Shown here: positions 8,734 to 16,199 of the stretch, one piece after another
How the letters are laid out: each line of letters opens with the position of its first letter
Position numbering within the stretch: the stretch's first letter is position 1
Source: Claveliimonas bilis
GTDB lineage: Bacteria > Bacillota > Clostridia > Lachnospirales > Lachnospiraceae
Length of the DNA stretch: 64,000 nt
Reading direction: 5' to 3'
NCBI RefSeq assembly: GCF_020892095.1
Contig: NZ_AP024845.1
Span: forward strand, 124,001 to 188,000
The notes under the pieces: generated by a model
Seen by the model: only the letters and a program-made list of their open reading frames with translations
Databases searched by the model: none
Told to the model about the DNA's origin: nothing
Made by a program: the position numbers and the translations under genes

Positions 8734-9582
8734 TCATATCCTGTCCGGATATTCCAGAGTAAGCTCTCCCAGCCGTCCACTGCGGAAATCATCCATCAGA
8801 AGGGCCGCTGCCTTTTCCACATCCAGCTCATTTCCCCGCACAATACAATGCCGGCTTTCCGCAATCCGATTCAGCACTTCGTAAACGTCTCCGGTTTCTT
8901 CTATATTATATTTTCCGGCAATGATTCCCGGATAGTGCTGCTGCATAAATTTCAGAAATTCCGCCGCCAGTTCTTCTGTATTTAAGATCTCATCTTTGAT
9001 CGATCCAATAAAGGCAAGCTTCATTCCCACCTGCTGATCTTCAAATTTCGGCCAGAGGATTCCCGGCGTATCCAAAAGCTCCACCCCTTTATTGAGGCGG
9101 ATCCACTGCTTTCCCTTTGTCACTCCAGGCTTATTGCCCGTCTTTGCACAGGCCTTTCCCGCCAGCGTATTAATAAAGGTAGATTTTCCCACATTGGGAA
9201 TCCCTACTACCATGGCGCGGACCGGCCGGTTTAAAATTCCTCTTTTCCTGTCCCTTTCAATCTTCTCTTTGCAGGCCTCCTGAATGACAGACTGGATATT
9301 TTTGATCCCGCCGCCCTTCTTGGAATTAACCTTCACCGCAAGATAGCCTTTGTCTTTAAAATATTCTATCCAGGCATCATTCCACTTGTTCTCCGCCAGA
9401 TCTGCTTTATTCAGCAGGATCAGCCTGGATTTCTGCCTGCCCAGTTCATCAATATCAGGATTCCTGCTGCTTAGGGGAATCCGGGCATCCACCAATTCGA
9501 TCACGAGATCGATCAATTTTATATTTTCCTGCATCATACGCCTTGCTTTGGTCATATGTCCAGGATACCATTGAAAGTGCAT
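8734..9582 (-). CDS. rbgA: Ribosome biogenesis GTPase RbgA (YlqF)
   Basis: This is a circularly permuted GTPase: the G4 motif NKADL (about residue 58) comes before G1 GIPNVGKSTFINTL (about 128) and G3 DTPGILWP (about 172). The start MHFQWYPGHMTKARRMM is the family N-terminus. RbgA drives late assembly of the 50S subunit. It sits between two signal peptidase genes, downstream of rplS, the conserved Firmicute order. Confidence 0.97.
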   Translation of the reverse strand: MHFQWYPGHMTKARRMMQENIKLIDLVIELVDARIPLSSRNPDIDELGRQKSRLILLNKADLAENKWNDAWIEYFKDKGYLAVKVNSKKGGGIKNIQSVIQEACKEKIERDRKRGILNRPVRAMVVGIPNVGKSTFINTLAGKACAKTGNKPGVTKGKQWIRLNKGVELLDTPGILWPKFEDQQVGMKLAFIGSIKDEILNTEELAAEFLKFMQQHYPGIIAGKYNIEETGDVYEVLNRIAESRHCIVRGNELDVEKAAALLMDDFRSGRLGELTLEYPDRI

Positions 9583-9620
9583 CTGTTCTTTTCTCCTCTT
9601 TTATTTCAAACATGTTATCT

Positions 9621-10202
9621 CTATGATCTGACAAAGCCAAAATTATTTCCCGGCGAAACGACAAACCATACTTTCCCGTAAATATAGGATCTCTTCACAT
9701 TCCCAATATCTGCCATTCTGCTGTCCTCACTGTTCTGGCGGTCATCCCCCAGTACAAAGAACTCATCGCCTGCCAGTTCTATTTCCTTGTCCACAATTCC
9801 CACATCTGTGATCTCCGTTGTCTCGTAGTCTTCTTCCAGCCTTTCACCGTCAATATAAACTTTTCCCTCTATAATCTCCACGGTTTCACCCGGAAGGCCT
9901 ACAATTCGTTTGATATAGTAATGGGAATTTTCATTTCCTTTTGGCTTAAACACAATAATATCGCCCCGTTTTGGCGCTGTAGCATCATAGACAATACGAT
10001 TTACCAGTGTAACATCTCCATTTTCCAAAACCGGCTTCATGGAATCCCCGACTGTCGCCACCCTCTGTCCGAAATACCACACGAACACAAAGGCAAACAA
10101 ACAGACAAGAGCAATTTTTCCTGCCCATACCACAACCGGCTTCAGCATTTCAATGTGAAATTTTTTTCTTCTATATCTTCTTCTGAATTTTAATCCTCTC
10201 AT
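9621..10202 (-). CDS. lepB: Signal peptidase I (second of two)
   Basis: The 193-residue protein starts with a very basic cytoplasmic tail (RRRYRRKKFH), one membrane segment (about residues 22-45), the serine box VGDSMKPVLENGD, the lysine box YYIKRIVGLPGETV and GDDRQNSEDSRM. It has the same function as the copy downstream of rbgA but the sequence is well diverged, so this is an old paralogue rather than a recent duplication. Different substrate sets are possible but not shown. Confidence 0.95.
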   Translation of the reverse strand: MRGLKFRRRYRRKKFHIEMLKPVVVWAGKIALVCLFAFVFVWYFGQRVATVGDSMKPVLENGDVTLVNRIVYDATAPKRGDIIVFKPKGNENSHYYIKRIVGLPGETVEIIEGKVYIDGERLEEDYETTEITDVGIVDKEIELAGDEFFVLGDDRQNSEDSRMADIGNVKRSYIYGKVWFVVSPGNNFGFVRS

Positions 10203-10228
10203 AATCAGCTGTACCTATATAGCAGAGA

Positions 10229-10322
10229 GTTACTATTCACAGCTACTCCACCTACATGCGCACTCGTTGCGCTTATATGCTTCAGTTCCGCCCCTTACGG
10301 GGCTAAGACTGTGAATAGTAAC
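10229..10322. repeat. 94-bp palindromic element with 14-bp inverted ends
   Basis: The stretch between lepB and rplS is bounded by perfect 14-nt inverted ends, GTTACTATTCACAG at 10229-10242 and CTGTGAATAGTAAC at 10309-10322. Two smaller hairpins lie inside, one around GCGCACTCGTTGCGC and one around GCCCCTTACGGGGC. It encodes no protein. The shape fits a small non-autonomous mobile repeat or a REP/BIME-like intergenic element. Only one copy is present in this window. Confidence 0.6.
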
Positions 10323-10323
10323 A

Positions 10324-10357
10324 AAAAGGGACAAGATACAATATGTATTTGTCCCTT
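10324..10357 (-). terminator. rplS terminator
   Basis: Reading leftward after the rplS stop, the transcript forms a stem AAGGGACAA...TTGTCCCTT extended by TACA/TGTA pairing, followed at once by a run of T. This is a rho-independent terminator separating rplS from the 94-bp repeat and lepB. Confidence 0.8.
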
Positions 10358-10371
10358 CCTCTTGTGTTTTC

Positions 10372-10719
10372 CTATTTTACTAACTCTTTTACCTTAGCAG
10401 CTTTACCTACACGGTTTCTTAAGTAGTTCAGTTTCGCTCTTCTTACTTTACCGCGGCGAACTACTTCAACTTTCTCCACATTAGGAGAATGAAGCGGCCA
10501 AGTCTTCTCAACACCTACACCGTTGGATGTTTTCCTTACTGTAAATGTCGCTCTTGTGCTTCCACCCTGTTTTTTCAGGACTGTTCCTTCAAAAACCTGG
10601 ATTCTTTCACGGTTTCCTTCTTTGATCTTACCGTATACTTTTACGGTATCGCCTACGTTAAACTCCGGCGCATTCTCTTTGAGCTGTTCTGCTTCAATGC
10701 TCTTAATAATTTCGTTCAT
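10372..10719 (-). CDS. rplS: Ribosomal protein L19
   Basis: The 115-residue protein matches L19 throughout: [83 protein letters not shown]19 sits at the 30S-50S interface. Its start is preceded by AAGGAGG 7 nt upstream. In most Firmicutes this gene follows trmD directly; here trmD ends about 33 kb away at 43668, so rplS must use its own promoter. Confidence 0.98.
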   Translation of the reverse strand: MNEIIKSIEAEQLKENAPEFNVGDTVKVYGKIKEGNRERIQVFEGTVLKKQGGSTRATFTVRKTSNGVGVEKTWPLHSPNVEKVEVVRRGKVRRAKLNYLRNRVGKAAKVKELVK

Positions 10720-10822
10720 GTGTGACCTCCTTGTTATTCGGACGTTCTTAATACATTTCTATTTCCCTCTCTTACAAAGGGCGCGTATCAGAGGACCATC
10801 TCTTTTTCTCACAACATGATTT

Positions 10823-10851
10823 ATGATAACATATGAGAAGGAAGAATGCAA
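10823..10851 (-). promoter_or_regulatory. rplS promoter
   Basis: TTGCAT (10846-10851) and TATCAT (10823-10828) on the minus strand are 17 nt apart, giving a leader of roughly 95 nt before rplS. The leader could hold a ribosomal-protein regulatory structure, but I cannot establish one by eye. Having a good promoter here fits with rplS being cut off from trmD. Confidence 0.6.
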
Positions 10852-10865
10852 GGATTATTTTCCGG

Positions 10866-11807
10866 TTATACCGCTGCTTTTCCTTCGGAAATCCACTTCT
10901 GGACTATACCAACGCTCTCTTTCACTACTGCTGCAATCTGCTCCACCGGCATGCCAAGATTGGCCATGGATAGAACCGTTTCCTGTTTCATTTCTAATCT
11001 TCCTTCCTCACGACCCTTTTCTTCCAGTTTCTCTAATGCCGTACACATGTTCATTCCTCCTTCACTCTCCAAGGCTTCTTCAACGATCAAGCTGCTGTCT
11101 GCCATAACTCCGATCACCGCACCCACGTCGGATTTCACTGTTTTTTCTCCATAAAATTTCTTCACCTTAGCAAATTCACCCTGATAAATATATCTGGTGA
11201 TTTCAAAAATAGTCTGAACATCTTCATTATCAAAATGATATTGGGATGACTCCCTCACCTGCAGCAGATTCATCCGATAATCCGAAAACACTCCGGAAAT
11301 CTCCGAGGGCATATCACCGATCATGTCCTTCAGGCTCTGTGCGCCATCCCACGGTTTTTCATCATAATAGATCACAATGGTTATAATAGGATGCAGCCGG
11401 TCTCCTTTATGCAGGCCGGAAAGAAATTCTTCAGCAGTCGCCTTATCACCAGCTCCCTTGTGCTTCCCTGCAATTTCCTGACATTCTTTCAGGTAACTTA
11501 GCGCATCATAAATCATAACTCTCAGTGGCATCCCATAATGGATCTTCCGCTGATTCTCTATTCCCAGTATCACAAAGTCCGTGCCATGAGCTGCCTTTTT
11601 CACAAGATCTCTGGTTCTTGTCAAACTTTCTTCATACTTTCCAGATTTTATGAAATTGGATACATCTGTATCCAGCTCTTTCAGCGCCTCCGGCTGTATC
11701 ACCGTCTTACCGCCAAATACAACTGTGTTAAAGAGACTGGCAAAATGTCCGTTATCTCTCCAAAAACTTTTAAATATAACGTCAGGCTTGATTTCCGTGT
11801 TTCTCAT
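10866..11807 (-). CDS. Rpn/YhgA-like PD-(D/E)XK nuclease, putative transposase family
   Basis: The protein (313 residues from the ATG at 11807, with GAGGAG just upstream) starts IKPDVIFKSFWRDNGHFASLFNTVVFGG and has the core TDFVILGIENQRKIHYGMPLRVMIYDALSYLKE, the D...ExQ pattern of Rpn-type PD-(D/E)XK nucleases. Rpn proteins are DNA endonucleases first linked to recA-independent recombination and are common in multi-copy, mobile and defence settings. The C-terminal 45 residues (EMKQETVLSMANLGMPVEQIAAVVKESVGIVQKWISE) form a helical tail that recurs almost unchanged in the gene remnant at 12095-12225. Confidence 0.75.
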   Translation of the reverse strand: MRNTEIKPDVIFKSFWRDNGHFASLFNTVVFGGKTVIQPEALKELDTDVSNFIKSGKYEESLTRTRDLVKKAAHGTDFVILGIENQRKIHYGMPLRVMIYDALSYLKECQEIAGKHKGAGDKATAEEFLSGLHKGDRLHPIITIVIYYDEKPWDGAQSLKDMIGDMPSEISGVFSDYRMNLLQVRESSQYHFDNEDVQTIFEITRYIYQGEFAKVKKFYGEKTVKSDVGAVIGVMADSSLIVEEALESEGGMNMCTALEKLEEKGREEGRLEMKQETVLSMANLGMPVEQIAAVVKESVGIVQKWISEGKAAV

Positions 11808-11920
11808 ATTCACTCCTCTTCCATTCTGTTGCTGAAAATAAGTAACAATCTGTCATTACAGTATCTGATTGGCTATCACGGAAAGAATCTGCTCCAGACT
11901 ATATCTCTATTCATCGTCAA

Positions 11921-12003
11921 GGATAGATGACCTTTCTCATATTCCATCTATCCTCTTATCAATTTACATAATTTATTATAGAACAAAAAAGAAGGAAAGT
12001 AAA
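11921..12003 (-). promoter_or_regulatory. Promoter and hairpin leader of the rpn gene
   Basis: TTTACT (11998-12003) and TATAAT (11975-11980) on the minus strand have a 17-nt spacer. The transcript leader would contain a perfect 9-bp inverted repeat, GGATAGATG and CATCTATCC, near 11922-11952. No T-run follows the stem, so it is not a terminator; its role is unknown. Confidence 0.55.
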
Positions 12004-12094
12004 GACCGGATTTATGGAAATTAATATCTGCTCTTACTTCCCCTCTAAACTCCTTATTTTCAATGTGACATATACAGTCCAACCTCAGTTTCCC

Positions 12095-12225
12095 TTATAT
12101 TACTGCCTTACTTTCGAAGATCCACTTCTGGACTATACCAACACTTTCCTTTACTACTGCTGCGATATGCTCCACCGGCATGCCAAGATTGGCCATGGAT
12201 AGAACCGTTTCCTGTTTCATTTCCA
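12095..12225 (-). pseudogene. Detached 3' end of an rpn gene
   Basis: Translated on the minus strand this reads EMKQETVLSMANLGMPVEHIAAVVKESVGIVQKWIFESKAVI-stop, nearly identical to the tail of the Rpn protein encoded at 10866-11807. It has no start and abuts the left end of the IS3-family element. The rpn gene on the far side of the IS (13843-14598) ends abruptly without such a tail, so the simplest reading is that the IS split that gene and this is its missing end. Confidence 0.75.
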
Positions 12226-12375
12226 TTAAAGTGTACCCTTTGTCAAGGACAAATTAAGAAGAAGGGATTTTTATTTTCTAACCAATAGATGGCTATATCA
12301 CTATGTTTAATTACCTTCTTCATCCATATCCGCAGAAGGTTTTCTCCCCTTGATCGGATATATTCCTGTTGTTGT

Positions 12376-13274
12376 CTATTTATAGTATTCATTGGGTGAA
12401 AGCTTGGCTAATTCCCATTGATATCGATCCTTGTTATAATAATCCATCCAATCATCAATAATACCAAGAACCTCTCTGTATGTTGTACATTCTTTTATCC
12501 TATCTCCTATATGATCCTTCATTCGACCAAAGAAACTTTCCTGTGGTGCATTATCCCAACAATTTCCTCTTCTGGACATAGATTGCCTTAATCCTTTGTC
12601 TTTAATCAGTTGTATAAAACTGCAGCTTGTATAATGACAGCCTTGGTCGCTATGTATGATGGTTTCTGTTGTAAGAGATACTCCATGCTTTCTATCATCA
12701 GATGGACTGTTTCCAGAACAAAGTCCACTTCTAACGATTCACTTAGCACATAGGATAAAATCTCTTTTGTAAATGCATCTATAATCGTTGATAAATAACA
12801 GAATCGTCCTTCAAATGGAATATATGTAATGTCTGTAAGCAGGATCTTCCTAGGACCATACTTTTCAAACTCTCGCTTCACAAGATTATCTGCAACGTTA
12901 TTTGTTTTTATTGCATTCGCCATCCTTCTGTATGGATTTGCTTTTCTAACATTACACATAAGACCATATTTCTTCATCAACCGTCTTATTTTCTTAACAT
13001 TCATGATGATGGGCGGTTCCATATGCAGCAGTCTCATATAGATTCCCTGTGCCCCTTTATCATAACCTCTGAAGCTGTAAGCCTCTAATATTCTCTCGAA
13101 GTCAGCTCTGTCTTGTTCTTCCTTTTCGGCTCTTTTTTCTGCTGAATGTACCCAGTTGTAATAACCGGATCTGGATACTCCTGCTATTTCACAGAGCATT
13201 TTGACTGATAATCTATTATCCGCTTTATGAATTGTCTCTTGGATGATTTCAAATTTATTTTCTGAAGTCTCCAT
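12376..13274 (-). pseudogene. IS3-family OrfB transposase, frameshifted
   Basis: The rve-type DDE transposase is split over two frames. The first part (13274 down to about 12690) holds the HTH_21 region (YRRMANAIKTNNVADN) and the first catalytic Asp in LLTDITYIPFEGRFCYL. The second frame holds HSDQGCHYTS (second Asp) and RRGNCWDNAPQESFFGRMKDH (catalytic Glu), ending at 12376. The frame is lost around 12687-12694: the minus strand reads ATAGAAAGCATGG where one more A would restore E-K-H-G-V-S-L. A one-base deletion in an A-run, or a sequencing error there, explains it. Confidence 0.85.
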
Positions 13275-13276
13275 GA

Positions 13277-13693
13277 CTAATCTCTCTTCTTTGAATTGTC
13301 TGCGATAATAATTTTTTTTAGGAACTCCACCTCTTGCCTTAAATACAGAAGTTCATTCTGCATGCTTTCTATGGATTGCGGTGATGAGAGTTTCTCTTCG
13401 GAAGTTGCTTTCACAGGAACTCTCCTTTGTCTGTTCACCCCTTCCGTGAAGCCATTCCCAGATAGCGCCTGCTTCTTTATATGCTGAACAAGCGAATCTA
13501 TTTGTTTTTGTCCAAATATATTAATATCAAATCCAAAGTCTCTAAGTATTTTTCGAGGTGTATTTCCAGCCTGATAACTTACCCAAAAATCTTCTTTAAA
13601 TTTGGCTGTATAATATAATTTATGTTTTGTTACTTTGAAAACATATGGATTCTTTTTCAACTCTTTTATTTGTTTCTCTGTATATTCTTTCAT
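13277..13693 (-). CDS. IS3-family OrfA
   Basis: The 138-residue OrfA has a helix-turn-helix region around YQAGNTPRKILRDFGFDINIFGQKQI and a C-terminal leucine-zipper-like coiled coil (ESMQNELLYLRQEVEFLKKIIIA), used for DNA end binding and multimerisation. Its stop lies 2 nt before the orfB start in a different frame. A run of eight A in the coding strand near 13309-13316 is the sort of site where IS3 elements make the OrfAB fusion by -1 frameshifting. Confidence 0.85.
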   Translation of the reverse strand: MKEYTEKQIKELKKNPYVFKVTKHKLYYTAKFKEDFWVSYQAGNTPRKILRDFGFDINIFGQKQIDSLVQHIKKQALSGNGFTEGVNRQRRVPVKATSEEKLSSPQSIESMQNELLYLRQEVEFLKKIIIADNSKKRD

Positions 13694-13842
13694 ATTTCCT
13701 CCAGTAGATAGTTTTATTATATATCATCTACTGGAAGAAATCCCTCCTTTTTATTGTCCACATTTAGGGATTTCTTCCCTTCTGCTTGTGTCCATTTTTA
13801 GGGATCCCTTCTTCTTAACCTGTCCATTCTATAGGGTATAGT

Positions 13843-14598
13843 TTATTCCAGCCCTTGCGTCATTCCCTGCTGCAACCCTCTTTCAATTCCTTCATTATAA
13901 ATCTCGTCCATCTCACGGCACATACTATCCACTCCCTCCGGCGTTTCCTTTAATTCCCGAACACGCCCAGCTAATATTTCGCTGTACATCTCTTCTGCAT
14001 TTCGACACTGCAGATCGTGCATCAATCTTCCCAACTCTGTCGTTTCATCCTGGATCTTTGCATTGACATAGATTATATAAGTTTCATCTGGAAACTCTTC
14101 CCTTACTTCCTTAATTCTCCTGCCAATATGATAAATAGGAAGCCCATAGCCCAGCACATCGTTTCTTGTAATAAAAATCACATAACTCTCTGCCAATTCC
14201 TCAAAATCCTGGCCTTCCTTCAATGTATTCACATCCAGCAGGCTGCTGTGATATCTCGCTCTTTTTACAGAAGCCCCTTCGTTTTCCTGCTGAATCTCTA
14301 CATTATACCGTTTCTCTTCCATATCACAAACAACGCTGTCAAGAATAGCTGATCTTCCCTGCAGATTCTTGTAATCCTTCTGCAAAATCTGCTCTTTCAC
14401 CTGCAAATTTTGCTTATCCATAATTACCTGCAGGATATACTCTGTGCATTCCTGCTTTTTCAACACATTCCTCATGAAGATATCGCTCATGATCGTAAGT
14501 CCCGCAAGGATCCGCTTATACTTTTCATATCGAATCCCAAGCTCATGATCTTCCACTGGTGCGGTAAAGTTTCTGGCATCTTGCGCCTCTTTCCCCAT
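13843..14598 (-). CDS. Rpn-family PD-(D/E)XK nuclease, C-terminus cut by IS
   Basis: The 251-residue product has the PDDEXK_2/Rpn layout: LGIRYEKYKRILAGLTIMSDIFMRNVLKKQECTEYIL, then the nuclease core GRSAILDSVVCDMEEKRYNVEIQQENEGASVKRARYHSSLLD (Asp, then E-x-Q), and GYGLPIYHIGR. It ends GLQQGMTQGLE followed by a stop codon at the very edge of the IS3 element. Full-length relatives carry a further helical tail; a matching tail lies on the other side of the IS at 12095-12225. The nuclease core is intact, so the protein could still fold. Confidence 0.75.
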   Translation of the reverse strand: MGKEAQDARNFTAPVEDHELGIRYEKYKRILAGLTIMSDIFMRNVLKKQECTEYILQVIMDKQNLQVKEQILQKDYKNLQGRSAILDSVVCDMEEKRYNVEIQQENEGASVKRARYHSSLLDVNTLKEGQDFEELAESYVIFITRNDVLGYGLPIYHIGRRIKEVREEFPDETYIIYVNAKIQDETTELGRLMHDLQCRNAEEMYSEILAGRVRELKETPEGVDSMCREMDEIYNEGIERGLQQGMTQGLE

Positions 14599-14977
14599 AG
14601 GCAGCCTCCTTTTCTTGGTAGTATGAAGAGGCTCTTTCTCCTACTGGTTTCTCTGATTATCATATCTTATTTTCCATACCATCCAGGAAAGAACCTCTTT
14701 ACTGTATATAAGTCAGTTGTAAAAGCATTGAGATATCTTTCCTGATGTGTATTTAGAAAATAAGATGCAGGAAACAAGGCTAAGACACTTGCCGCCTCCT
14801 GTGGAAGACACAAAAGATTGTGAAGATATAATGCCTTAAGCATAAGTTAACATATGTAGGGTGGGTTGTCTAGTGATTTGACATAATTTCAGAATCATAA
14901 TTATTTTTACATACGCAAAAAAGATCGCCTATCATTCAGCCGATCCGTTTGCCTGTAATAATATGATAAAATATGGT
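14599..14977. other. Gap between rpn gene and recombinase
   Basis: No gene is visible. Reading leftward it is the upstream region of the rpn gene, with an imperfect 12-bp inverted repeat (arms 14627-14638 and 14687-14698, one mismatch) and AGGAGG just before the rpn ATG. The right end holds the recombinase terminator. The middle (about 14750-14910) shows nothing I can identify. Confidence 0.5.
14917..14945 (-). terminator. Terminator of the recombinase gene
   Basis: On the minus strand a short stem GATCG...CGATC (14923-14945, extended by CT/AG after one mismatch) is followed by six T. It lies about 30 nt past the recombinase stop and would insulate it from the rpn gene. Confidence 0.55.
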
Positions 14978-15895
14978 TTATGCCGCTTCCCCTATCCTCA
15001 TCCGATTTCTGGGATGCAACTCCCTCAAAATCTCCGCCTGCTTTTTTGCCGCAATATGTATATAAATCTGGGTAGTTTTAATGGAACTATGTCCTAAGAT
15101 CTGCTGTACACAACTGACATCTACTCCTTCTTCAATCAAATATGTTGCAAATGAGTGACGAAACATATGCGGTGTTATATTTCTTTCAATCCCGGCTAAT
15201 TTTGTATACTTTTTTAACATTAGCCTTATTGATTGTTCCGTATATCTGCTTCCACGGTTATTAACAAAGAAAAATCCACTCTCCTTAATCACTTCGGCAT
15301 TTTGATGATAATATTGTCTTAAGATACCCAATATTTCTGTCGAAGCAATTTGGATATATCGCTCTTTTCCACCCTTCCCCATAATTTTGATAAGCCCTGT
15401 ATTAAGGTTTACACTATCTGCTCTAATATTGGATATTTCGTAAACCCTTGCGCCGGTAGCAAAAAAAGTTTCTATCACTGCCACATCCCGCAGCCAGTAT
15501 TTATAAACCTTTTCATCATTTTTATTTTCTTGTAGATACATATAATTCAAAAGCTGTTCAATTTCTTCCCGTGGGATAATTCTGGGAAGAATTACTGACT
15601 CTTTAAATTTTACTTTTATTTTTCTAAATGGATTGTCTGTAATAATATCCCTTTCTTCTAAATAAGTATAATACGCCTTAATAGATGCTATTTTTCGCTT
15701 TACAGTTTTTGGTTTATATTTCTTATGTAATTCTGTTATATAATCTTCTATTTTATCTTTGTTCGGTATATCTTCCAGCGTATATTCCAAGAATTGCTTC
15801 AAATCAATTCTGTATGCTTTTAAAGTATTCCAATCCAGTTCCTTTCTAAACTCACAATATTCCAGATATTTTTTCATTTGTTCCGTATAAGCCAC
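14978..15895 (-). CDS. Tyrosine recombinase (phage-integrase family)
   Basis: The protein (305 residues from the GTG at 15895, which has GGAGG 8 nt upstream; the frame is open to an ATG at 15934 that lacks a ribosome site) has an N-terminal SAM-like core-binding domain (YLEYCEFRKELDWNTLKAYRIDLKQFLEYTL) and a complete catalytic domain. Active-site residues are Arg in ATGARVYEI, Lys in GKGGKERYIQI, HMFRHSFATYL (His-x-x-Arg), LGHSSIKTTQIYIHI (His and nucleophile Tyr). There is no excisionase or phage gene nearby. It lies 240 bp from the left member of a perfect 20-bp inverted repeat that brackets two genes, so it is the likely invertase for that cassette. Confidence 0.9.
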   Translation of the reverse strand: MAYTEQMKKYLEYCEFRKELDWNTLKAYRIDLKQFLEYTLEDIPNKDKIEDYITELHKKYKPKTVKRKIASIKAYYTYLEERDIITDNPFRKIKVKFKESVILPRIIPREEIEQLLNYMYLQENKNDEKVYKYWLRDVAVIETFFATGARVYEISNIRADSVNLNTGLIKIMGKGGKERYIQIASTEILGILRQYYHQNAEVIKESGFFFVNNRGSRYTEQSIRLMLKKYTKLAGIERNITPHMFRHSFATYLIEEGVDVSCVQQILGHSSIKTTQIYIHIAAKKQAEILRELHPRNRMRIGEAA

Positions 15896-16051
15896 TTTTC
15901 TGTCCTCCATAACCTTTTTTCGGTAGTGTAGCATATTTACAAAAGAATTACCTAATACACATTTCTTTTGTGTAATCTCTCAATAAAATAACGGCTATCT
16001 TATTGCAAGTCGTTCAATTCTAATTAAAGTAAAATGCTCCACTTCAACTTT

Positions 16052-16081
16052 TTGATTTAATATAGCATTTTACTGTATTAT
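16052..16081 (+). promoter_or_regulatory. Promoter pointing into the invertible cassette
   Basis: TTGATT (16052-16057) and TATTAT (16076-16081) with an 18-nt spacer lie outside the left inverted repeat and point rightward through it. In the present orientation this would drive the Mrr-STAND gene; after inversion it would drive the glycosyltransferase gene. The boxes are moderately close to consensus. The same intergenic region also serves the leftward recombinase gene. Confidence 0.5.
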
Positions 16082-16136
16082 TTTCCGCAGTATCCGTCAG
16101 TTATAAAGTCCTCACTTTTTTATCTCCAAAATCGAA

Positions 16137-16156
16137 GATAATTAGCAGTTATCCGT
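16137..16156 (+). repeat. Left copy of 20-bp inverted repeat (recombination site)
   Basis: GATAATTAGCAGTTATCCGT here is repeated perfectly and in opposite orientation at 20758-20777. Each copy contains an internal dyad, (G)GATAA and TTATCC around a 7-nt TTAGCAG centre, which is the shape of a tyrosine recombinase core site with two arm-binding halves and a 6-8 nt asymmetric overlap. ATCCGT is repeated just after the site. Confidence 0.8.
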
Positions 16157-16199
16157 GATCCGTGATTCTATCTTTATATTCAACAAAAAGGAAAAACAA

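Larger units (their letters stand above)
12232..13840 (-). mobile_element. IS3-family insertion sequence (IS150-like), probably inactive
   Basis: The element is about 1.6 kb with imperfect terminal inverted repeats of about 38 bp. The left end begins TGTACCCT and the right end, read inward, TATACCCT; both continue with GGACA and then TTAAGAAGAAGGGAT. It encodes orfA and orfB on the minus strand. A clear target duplication is not visible at the edges. It lies inside an rpn gene. OrfB has a frameshift, so this copy should not transpose unaided. Confidence 0.85.

Noticed and set aside
10720-10822. L19 leader regulatory RNA
   Set aside because: A leader of suitable length exists, but I could not match a conserved structure by eye.
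14978-15895. Prophage or integrative element integrase
   Set aside because: No structural, replication or excision genes and no direct-repeat attachment sites were found; inverted sites beside it favour an invertase role.
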